Part shown: in pieces, positions 58,836 through 64,000 of the stretch
Numbering within the stretch: position 1 is the first letter of the stretch
Layout of the letters: every line of letters starts with the position of its first letter
Assembly: GCF_028331445.1 (NCBI RefSeq)
Contig: NZ_JAQMHX010000004.1
Span: forward strand, 393,811-457,810
DNA from: Candidatus Phyllobacterium onerii
GTDB lineage: Bacteria; Pseudomonadota; Alphaproteobacteria; Rhizobiales; Rhizobiaceae
Direction of reading: 5' to 3'
Length of the DNA: 64,000 bases
Notes under the pieces: generated by a model
The model's input: only the letters and a program-made list of their open reading frames with translations
The model's database searches: none
What the model was told of the DNA's origin: nothing
Made by a program: the position numbers and the translations under genes

Positions 58836-58967
58836 CAATCCACCCTGACGGCCATCTGATGCGGTTTTCTGCGCTTCCGGTGCTCACGGACGAACAAGTC
58901 CGCTGCGCTCCGGTTCTCGAAAAACCACACCAGTTGGACTCGTCAGGCTGAATTCTCAAACGGTCTC
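58825..58967. repeat. Palindromic intergenic repeat, type B, copy 7
   Basis: Terminal inverted repeats GAGACCGGTGACAATCC and GGCTGAATTCTCAAACGGTCTC (imperfect). Core GCGGTTTTCTGCGCTTCCGG, TGCTCACGGAC, GTCCGCTGCGCTCCGG, TTCTCGAAAAACCAC; the inner GTAC pairs seen elsewhere are changed to GGAC/GTCC, compensating changes that keep pairing. It overlaps the dehydrogenase gene end. Confidence 0.85.
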
Positions 58968-58974
58968 GCAACGC

Positions 58975-59379
58975 CTAGCTCGGTGTAATTGAACCGTCAC
59001 TGCCAATTGCCAGCTTTGTATCCACGAACTCTCCAAATTTAGCGCGATCCAGCCGTAATGCCATTGGCGTTACGTGGCCCATCTCCTGCGCAACGATGAG
59101 GCCCAGCAACAGGATCGCGTCGGGTTCATGCAGCACGAGCGCGGCGGGTGCGAGACCTGCGCTGACCAGTTCCAGCAGCACGGCGGCAGCCGAGGACGAG
59201 CCGATGGTGCCGGGCAGGCACAGCACCTTGCCGCTGATCGAAACGCCATGCTGCGGATGGCGCACATCCGCAATCAGCCCGGTCTTCGGATTGACGCCGC
59301 CCCAGAAGCTGATCGGGGCGGTGAGCACAAGGGCAGGCGCTTCGGTCGGTTGACCCGCGACGAGGATTTCCGCCTTCAT
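58975..59379 (-). CDS. Aconitase-X swivel-domain subunit (DUF126)
   Basis: 134 residues, the small subunit of two-gene aconitase-X enzymes: PISFWGGVNPKTGLIADVRHPQHGVSISGKVLCLPGTIGSSSAAAVLLELVSAGLAPAALVLHEPDAILLLGLIVA. The PGTIGSSSA segment holds the Ser that contacts substrate. Type II AcnX proteins studied in proteobacteria are cis-3-hydroxy-L-proline dehydratases; that activity is the leading guess. Overlaps the large subunit gene by four bases. Confidence 0.88.
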   Translation of the reverse strand: MKAEILVAGQPTEAPALVLTAPISFWGGVNPKTGLIADVRHPQHGVSISGKVLCLPGTIGSSSAAAVLLELVSAGLAPAALVLHEPDAILLLGLIVAQEMGHVTPMALRLDRAKFGEFVDTKLAIGSDGSITPS

Positions 59380-60632
59380 GCCGCGGCCTCAAATATCGGG
59401 CGGCCGAGAACGGCGCTTTCCACGCATTCGGCCATGGAACCATAGATGACGCCATAGCCGGTATTGCCCGGTGCATAATGCGCGAACTTGCCGGAATTGG
59501 TCATCAGCACAGCGCCTGCTATATCCGGCAGGATGGGCGTGACCACGACGCAGGTGTCCGCGACGATGACGACGCCTGCGGCTTCCAGCGCCTCGCGGCG
59601 GCCATTTTTCTCCAGCGCGGCAAGCGTATGACGGCCGGTGCAGGCATAAAGCGTAAGCTTGAGCTTACGCTTTCCGATCAACGCTTCCAGCCGGTCGAAC
59701 TCCGCGATTGAGAGATGCGGGCTGCCAATGGCGACGGCGTCGATACGGTCCATGTCATGCGCGGTGGAGAGGCGGCGGCGCGAATCCGCGATCATCTCCG
59801 CTGTCACCTTGATCACAGCTTGCGGTGGCTGGTGATGCAGGGCGGTTGCAAGGACCGGCGCTTCCGGGGTGACGCCCGCGACATGGAACAGGCCCACGGC
59901 GCCTGCCGAAGCGGAAGCCGCCCCGAATGCCTTCAGTGCATCCTCGCCGGGGTGGGCGGCAATGCCCGCAACGACGCCGACCGCATCGCCGATCTCGCGG
60001 CCGTAAAGACTGCCGAGGATCGGCCACGCGACCTCCGAGCCGAGAAATGCCGGATCGAGACCAGACACATCGAAAACCACCGTAGCGCGGCGGTTTTCCG
60101 GCCGGTGCAGGCCGTAATAGGGGGCAAAGCCGGATATGGCGCAGGCGATATCGAGAAAATCGCCATAGCGGTTGGTGTGCGCGCCGAGCACGGAATTGCA
60201 GAACACCACGGCATTACTCTCGCCCCAGGCAACGTCACTGCCGAGCGCCGGACGGTGCCCGGCCTGATAGGGCGCGCAGGTCCAGCTTGGCTCGCAGCCG
60301 AGGGTGCGATAGGCATCCATCATACGCCGTGCCATGCCGCGCTCACGGGTTGGCAGGCGGTTGTTCGAGCAGCCGGTGAGATCGAGCGAGCCGACATTCA
60401 GCGTCGCGCGCACCGCAACCTTGCCGCCGCCGAGGGCCAGCTTTTCCGCAAACAGCGTGCCGCTATCGCCGTGATAGAGTGCGCCGTCGATATGGGCCGA
60501 GGCGATCGGGATGAGGGATGGCGCACCCATCAGCCGCGCGGTGGCGGCGACGATGCGCATGGCCATCGCGGCACCTTCCCCGCGCACGCCATTGGCAATC
60601 GCCTGCTGTTCGGCGGAAAGCACGAGCGCCAC
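59376..60632 (-). CDS. Aconitase-X catalytic subunit (DUF521)
   Basis: 418 residues. Family features: AHIDGALYHGDSGTLFAEKLALGGGKVAVRATLNVGSLD, GESNAVVFCNSVLGAHTNRYGDFLDIACAISGFAPYYGLH (with a cluster-ligand Cys), and CVVVTPILPDIAGAVLMTNSGKFAHYAPGNTG. It should bind an iron-sulfur cluster and dehydrate a hydroxy acid such as cis-3-hydroxyproline. GTG start. No proline racemase or reductase gene is nearby to confirm the pathway. Confidence 0.9.
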   Translation of the reverse strand: MALVLSAEQQAIANGVRGEGAAMAMRIVAATARLMGAPSLIPIASAHIDGALYHGDSGTLFAEKLALGGGKVAVRATLNVGSLDLTGCSNNRLPTRERGMARRMMDAYRTLGCEPSWTCAPYQAGHRPALGSDVAWGESNAVVFCNSVLGAHTNRYGDFLDIACAISGFAPYYGLHRPENRRATVVFDVSGLDPAFLGSEVAWPILGSLYGREIGDAVGVVAGIAAHPGEDALKAFGAASASAGAVGLFHVAGVTPEAPVLATALHHQPPQAVIKVTAEMIADSRRRLSTAHDMDRIDAVAIGSPHLSIAEFDRLEALIGKRKLKLTLYACTGRHTLAALEKNGRREALEAAGVVIVADTCVVVTPILPDIAGAVLMTNSGKFAHYAPGNTGYGVIYGSMAECVESAVLGRPIFEAAA

Positions 60633-60635
60633 CGC

Positions 60636-61406
60636 TCAGGCCTTGCGCGCTTTATACTTGATGGTTTCGAAGCGCGAGGTCAGCGCATCATAAAGCAGCA
60701 GCTTCCCGATGAGCGGTTCGCCAATACCGGTAATGAGCTTGATCACCTCGGTCGCCTGCAGGGTGCCGATGACGCCGGGGAGGACGCCGAGCACACCGGC
60801 TTCGGCGCAGGCGGGCAGAAGCCCGGGCGGCGGCGGATTGGGGAAGAGATCGCGGTAGGACGGGTTCGGCTCGCCCGCCGCATTCACCGCATATGGCATC
60901 AGCGTCGTCACCGAGCCGTCGAAGCGCCCGAGCGCCGCCGAAACCAGCGGCCGCTTTTGTTCAAGGCAAGTGTCCGCCAGCATATAGCGCGTATCGAAAT
61001 TATCCGAGCCATCGACGACGATGTGATAGCGGCTGACGAGATCCGCCACATTGTCCGGCGCGATGCGCAGCTCATGCGCCTCGACCGTCACATGCGGGTT
61101 GATCGCGGCAATGGCGCGCGCCGCGCTCTCCACCTTGGGTGCGCCGACAAGCTCGGTGGAATGGATGATCTGCCGCTGCAAATTCGACAGCGACACGCGG
61201 TCGTCATCGACAATGCCGAGCGTGCCGACGCCCGAAGCCGCCAGATATTGCAGCACAGGCGCACCGAGCCCGCCGGCACCGACGACAAGCACGCGGGCGC
61301 GCTTCAGCTTTTGCTGGCCGGGCCCGCCCACCTCGCCAAGGATGATATGGCGGGCATAGCGCTCGATTTCGGAAGAGGTGAGGGGCGTGATCTGCTGTTC
61401 GGTCAT
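60636..61406 (-). CDS. moeB: MoeB/ThiF-type adenylyltransferase
   Basis: 256 residues of the ubiquitin-activating E1-like family: nucleotide motif VLVVGAGGLGAPVLQYLAASGVG, DDDRVSLSNLQRQIIH, DGSDNFDTRYMLADTCL, and the alphaproteobacterial block LFPNPPPPGLLPACAEAGVLGVLPGVIGTLQATE. It adenylates the C-terminus of a sulfur carrier (MoaD or ThiS) for molybdopterin or thiamine synthesis. There is no C-terminal rhodanese domain. It lies 3 bases upstream of the AcnX pair, in the same direction. Confidence 0.88.
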   Translation of the reverse strand: MTEQQITPLTSSEIERYARHIILGEVGGPGQQKLKRARVLVVGAGGLGAPVLQYLAASGVGTLGIVDDDRVSLSNLQRQIIHSTELVGAPKVESAARAIAAINPHVTVEAHELRIAPDNVADLVSRYHIVVDGSDNFDTRYMLADTCLEQKRPLVSAALGRFDGSVTTLMPYAVNAAGEPNPSYRDLFPNPPPPGLLPACAEAGVLGVLPGVIGTLQATEVIKLITGIGEPLIGKLLLYDALTSRFETIKYKARKA

Positions 61407-61417
61407 GACGCTGTTTT

Positions 61418-61628
61418 ATCTCTCCCCTTGTGGGAGAGAAAGGATTTTCTTGGATTTGGCCTCTTTGGTAAATCCTTAGAAAATCCAAGTGAGGGGGTAG
61501 TATAGTTATTGCAAATCCCCTCTCTGGCGATTTCTAGCACTTAGCTAAGGAAGCTAAGATGCGGAAATCGCTACCGGGGCGAGCCACGGGTCTCGCCCGC
61601 CTTCGGCCCCCCACAAGGGGGGAGATAG
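61418..61628. repeat. 211-base inverted-repeat element
   Basis: Ends TATCTCTCCCCTTGTGGG and CCCACAAGGGGGGAGATA are near-perfect inverted repeats. Inside are two hairpins: GGATTTTCTTGGATTT with AAATCC...AGAAAATCC, and GCGATTTC...TTAGCT/AAGCTAA...GAAATCGC. It lies six bases after the end of the exporter gene, between two genes in the same direction. Confidence 0.75.
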
Positions 61629-61634
61629 GTGGTG

Positions 61635-61949
61635 CTAGGCAAGAAATTTCAGTCCGCCGATACCGGCAACGATCAGCCCGATGCAGACGAGGCGCACAAC
61701 CGTCGCCGGTTCGCCGAAGATATACATGCCGAGCAGCGCCGTGCCGACCGTGCCGATGCCGGTCCATACCGCATAGGCGCTGCCGACGGGCAGATCGCGC
61801 AACGCAAGGCCAAGCAGAACGACGCTGATGACCATGCTGCCGGCGGTAAGAACAGACGGGGTGAGTTTGGTAAAACCATCGGAATATTTGAGCCCGATGG
61901 CCCAGCCGATTTCGAAGAGACCGGCGAGAATGAGAATAATCCAGGCCAT
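61635..61949 (-). CDS. sugE: Guanidinium exporter of the SMR family (SugE/Gdx)
   Basis: 104 residues, four membrane helices. The conserved proton/substrate Glu lies in the first helix (LILAGLFEIGWAIGLKYS) and the Gdx-type GSAYAVWTGIGTVGTALLGMYIFGE segment separates it from the multidrug EmrE subtype. The ATG at 61949 has AAAGGA at the best spacing; the ATG at 61958 overlaps that site and is unlikely. The guanidine-II riboswitch upstream supports guanidinium as substrate. Confidence 0.93.
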   Translation of the reverse strand: MAWIILILAGLFEIGWAIGLKYSDGFTKLTPSVLTAGSMVISVVLLGLALRDLPVGSAYAVWTGIGTVGTALLGMYIFGEPATVVRLVCIGLIVAGIGGLKFLA

Positions 61950-61973
61950 GACGACCATCCTTTAATGTTCGAT

Positions 61974-62029
61974 CGGGCCGTCCCGGATTTGTCTGGAAAC
62001 GCTTGGGAAGCGTGGAGGCCGTCCTCCAC
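61974..62029 (-). promoter_or_regulatory. Guanidine-II (mini-ykkC) riboswitch
   Basis: On the minus strand two stem-loops carry identical ACGG tetraloops: GTGGAGG-ACGG-CCTCCAC (62029-62012) and CGGG-ACGG-CCCG (61985-61974), 26 bases apart. Two small hairpins with ACGR loops are the defining structure of mini-ykkC RNAs. The second hairpin ends 11 bases before the AAAGGA ribosome binding site of the exporter gene, the place needed for translational control by guanidine. Confidence 0.88.
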
Positions 62030-62219
62030 TGATTTATGTAAGGATCAGGGGAGGAATTGGCAAGGAGGCGAGGGGCTGAGTAATTTTGAGGGTTAGGTGG
62101 GAGGGGATTGAAGGGGGGAGCTGGAGAGTTGAAGGAAATTGCTATGCGAACCGTCGGACGCTGTTAGTCAGGTGATTGCGCGCTACCAACTAGCCGGCAT
62201 TAGCCCCAACTACGCCTAT

Positions 62220-63080
62220 TTATCTGCCGACCTGACGCGCTGCAAAATCGAACCAGGCTGAAATATTCGATTTACCGTTTTGCAGTACATAATCGTAGCT
62301 CAACGCCCCTTGTGAAAGCGGTGCTACGTAGCCAACCGCAGCAGAGCACAAGTATCTTGGTAAACTGACGGCATGTGTATAATCTTGGTAGCGCCACCAC
62401 CCGCCATCTCGCCATTCGAATAGGCGATAGGTGCCATCCTCCATTGTTCCGAGGGCCATACCGGACAGTGGATCAGGACCTTGTGGATGGGGAGCACGGT
62501 CCTTGTGATGGTTAAGGCCGTTGACTTGTATGGTCAACAGACCCTTATTGTCTACGATGGCGCGGGCGATCTCGTATCGAACCCATGGTCGCGACCAAGT
62601 ATGGGTTCCTGCTAATACGCAGATAACAGAGGAGTCTTGTACGCCTTCGCGAATGAGCTGTTTAAGCGACTCCCGGTTGGTACGTTGGCTGCTTTCCCAG
62701 AGGCTCCAGTCGTAAAACGACTGCGGAACCGCCAAAACCTTCGCCTTAAATTGCTCAGTGTGGCGGACGTTGTTGACCCGCATCACGTCGTCGTAGTGGA
62801 AAGAGAAAAACACATTTCGACGCGTTAGTTTGGTGGGCGGAAATGCGGCGGGTTGGATCAAAGAACCCAAACTCAACAATCCGCCCGCATTGCCTGACGG
62901 AATGCCGTTGAGCATACTGCCAAGTAAACTCAGATTATTAAGTGTAGATGGTGAACGTGGAGCCAATAGTTCTGCAAGGCTCGCGCTATGGGAAGATTTG
63001 GGGTAATTGGTCAGTGCTTCAATAAGAGCTCGATTATAACGTACAGCGTCATTGGACTTGTCTAGAAATAGGCCGCCCAT
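62220..63080 (-). CDS. ThsB-like TIR-domain protein (DUF1863)
   Basis: 286 residues. A ~85-residue N-terminal region without recognised fold precedes a ThsB/DUF1863 TIR-like domain (~88-215): RRNVFFSFHYDDVMRVNNVRH, FYDWSLWESSQRTNRESLKQLIREGVQDSSVICVLAGTHTWSRPWVRYEIARAI, GLLTIQVNGL. The S...W-V-x-Y-E block carries the Glu expected at the TIR active site. A ~70-residue tail follows (RLFEWRDGGWWRYQDY...). ThsB proteins sense phage and make NAD-derived signals. It overlaps the upstream membrane gene by 32 bases. Confidence 0.85.
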   Translation of the reverse strand: MGGLFLDKSNDAVRYNRALIEALTNYPKSSHSASLAELLAPRSPSTLNNLSLLGSMLNGIPSGNAGGLLSLGSLIQPAAFPPTKLTRRNVFFSFHYDDVMRVNNVRHTEQFKAKVLAVPQSFYDWSLWESSQRTNRESLKQLIREGVQDSSVICVLAGTHTWSRPWVRYEIARAIVDNKGLLTIQVNGLNHHKDRAPHPQGPDPLSGMALGTMEDGTYRLFEWRDGGWWRYQDYTHAVSLPRYLCSAAVGYVAPLSQGALSYDYVLQNGKSNISAWFDFAARQVGR

Positions 63081-63528
63081 CTACATTTGCTCCATTTTTG
63101 TCACTCGCTCCTCCCCAAGCAAATGATGCGATCAGCAATAATATCATAATAACAGCTGCATATGGAAACAGAACCGATTGGGTAAACGCTATTTTCAGTG
63201 GAGACGCAACCGCGGTTCGATAAGAGCGCCAGTCCATAAGAAATGCCTCAACAGGTTGGTCTGTTCTGACCAAATCATAGAGGTGACGGTAAGCACGTTC
63301 GATATGCAAATAACGAGCATTCAACCACCAGAAGATCACGATCGGAAATGTTCCGACAACTGCTAGCCAAGGCGTTATACCTCCGGCAGTTTGGCCAAGT
63401 GCGATAATGGCGGCTGCAACGGCAATCGCCAACGTCTTCAAATTTTGCGCGTCAGAAGCCATCCGGCCTATCACGCCTTGGATCATTTGCAGATGGGCTA
63501 TTTTCTGATCGAGCGCATTGTTCGCCAT
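63049..63528 (-). CDS. Small membrane protein, putative effector partner of the TIR protein
   Basis: 159 residues. A cytoplasmic N-terminal helix, two close membrane helices (~30-48 LKTLAIAVAAAIIALGQTA; ~52-72 TPWLAVVGTFPIVIFWWLNA), a ~45-residue charged loop (HIERAYRHLYDLVRTDQPVEAF...), and a third helix (~118-138 FPYAAVIMILLLIASFAWG). The layout recalls SLATT-type and other membrane effectors of nucleotide-signal systems, but no family is certain. It overlaps the TIR gene, which it precedes, so both are made together. Confidence 0.7.
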   Translation of the reverse strand: MANNALDQKIAHLQMIQGVIGRMASDAQNLKTLAIAVAAAIIALGQTAGGITPWLAVVGTFPIVIFWWLNARYLHIERAYRHLYDLVRTDQPVEAFLMDWRSYRTAVASPLKIAFTQSVLFPYAAVIMILLLIASFAWGGASDKNGANVDGRPISRQVQ

Positions 63529-63824
63529 AGCTAAGACAACACAAGATAGAGCGTCATGGCGGCATTTTTCGCGGCGCAGATGTTTTTGGCGCAGAAAGCC
63601 GGAATATCCGTGGGGTCATTCACAGCATTATTTCCTTTACGCGAGCGGCGCCTAGAATCACTTTAATGAGCAAGTATATCCAAAATCGGCTCCTTTTTGC
63701 AGTGGCTGAGAGCACTCCGCGTAGTGGAGCACTCATCGTCGCCCCCATCGGCGACGAAGCTTAGACCGTGGGTTCGACATGAGGGACGTGGTGCGCTCCC
63801 TGAAGTGCCACAACCACTCCGTCA
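63529..63824. other. Gene-free stretch between the TIR module and the IS110 remnant
   Basis: 296 bases. It should contain the module's promoter and the right end of the IS110-family element. A short inverted repeat, GAGCACTCCGCG/CGTAGTGGAGCACTC, lies near 63710-63732. Confidence 0.4.
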
Positions 63825-64000
63825 TCAACTCTGTTGAAGATAGCAATCTCTGATCCTTGCATTGAGAGTTACGATAATCTTACGCATGACGGCCGCGAGG
63901 ACGAGGATTGGCTTTTTGCCGGCAGCGACGAGGCGTTTGTAGAAGGAAGCAAACTCTCCCCGTCCTCGCGCTGCCTGCATTGCGGGCATGAACAGGATTG
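63825..64000 (-). mobile_element. IS110-family transposase, C-terminal end (partial)
   Basis: The frame is open to the window edge and encodes ILFMPAMQAARGRGEFASFYKRLVAAGKKPILVLAAVMRKIIVTLNARIRD..., matching the end of the IS110/IS116/IS902 transposase: M-x-A-x-x-A-x-R...FY-x-R-L-x-x-x-GK-x...A-x-M-R-K. Only the last ~58 codons are inside the window, so intactness cannot be judged. Confidence 0.85.

Noticed and set aside
59715..61505. Open frame of 596 codons on the plus strand
   Set aside because: Antisense to the AcnX large subunit and moeB, whose motifs are intact on the other strand.

Overview
The window reads as chromosomal DNA of an alphaproteobacterium of the order Hyphomicrobiales (Rhizobiales), closest in gene order to the Brucella/Ochrobactrum/Phyllobacterium group. 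The basis is the block corC-lnt-XRE regulator-metK-trmB, the operon rimP-nusA-ylxR-infB-rbfA-truB-rpsO-pnp, and fabI-fabB-fabA facing irr. The species cannot be named from the sequence alone.

Layout. (1) 1-8.0 kb: core genes (corC end, lnt, PraR-like regulator, metK, trmB) and a tripartite tricarboxylate transporter tctC-tctB-tctA. (2) 8.0-19.6 kb: a 54-residue small gene, then the transcription/translation operon from rimP to pnp and an RsmC-like methyltransferase. rimP is preceded by a clear promoter and an attenuator-like hairpin. (3) 19.7-24.3 kb: fabI, fabB and fabA on the minus strand, irr on the plus strand, and an orphan DnaB-like P-loop protein. (4) 24.5-31.2 kb: accessory genes, namely an SDR/TetR pair with palindromic operators, an SGNH acyltransferase, two membrane proteins, a P-loop kinase and an LpxO-like hydroxylase.

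(5) 31.2-56.5 kb: a large exopolysaccharide locus whose central enzymes match the succinoglycan (exo) pathway of Sinorhizobium: ExoF, ExoX-like, ExoU-like, ExoT-like, ExoY, ExoQ, and the run exoK-exoL-exoA-exoM-exoO-exoP. It departs from that pathway by carrying a UDP-glucose dehydrogenase, two GT4 glycosyltransferases, a WcaK-like pyruvyltransferase, a large SGNH acyltransferase and a TylF-type methyltransferase. No exoN, exoH, exoW or short exoZ is seen here. The likely product is a related polymer with a glucuronic-acid and pyruvate side chain. A 12-base motif (TGCRNYGCASMA) recurs in the intergenic regions of this locus and beside the small gene at 8.0 kb, suggesting one shared regulator.

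(6) 57.1-64.0 kb: an SH3-domain secreted protein, a 2-hydroxyacid dehydrogenase, the two subunits of an aconitase-X type dehydratase, MoeB, and a guanidinium exporter gene behind a guanidine-II (mini-ykkC) riboswitch. Next come a two-gene module (small membrane protein plus ThsB-like TIR protein) that looks like an antiphage system, and the 3' end of an IS110-family transposase at the window edge.

Seven copies of a palindromic intergenic repeat and two other long inverted-repeat elements are scattered from 22 kb onward, none in the conserved first 22 kb.
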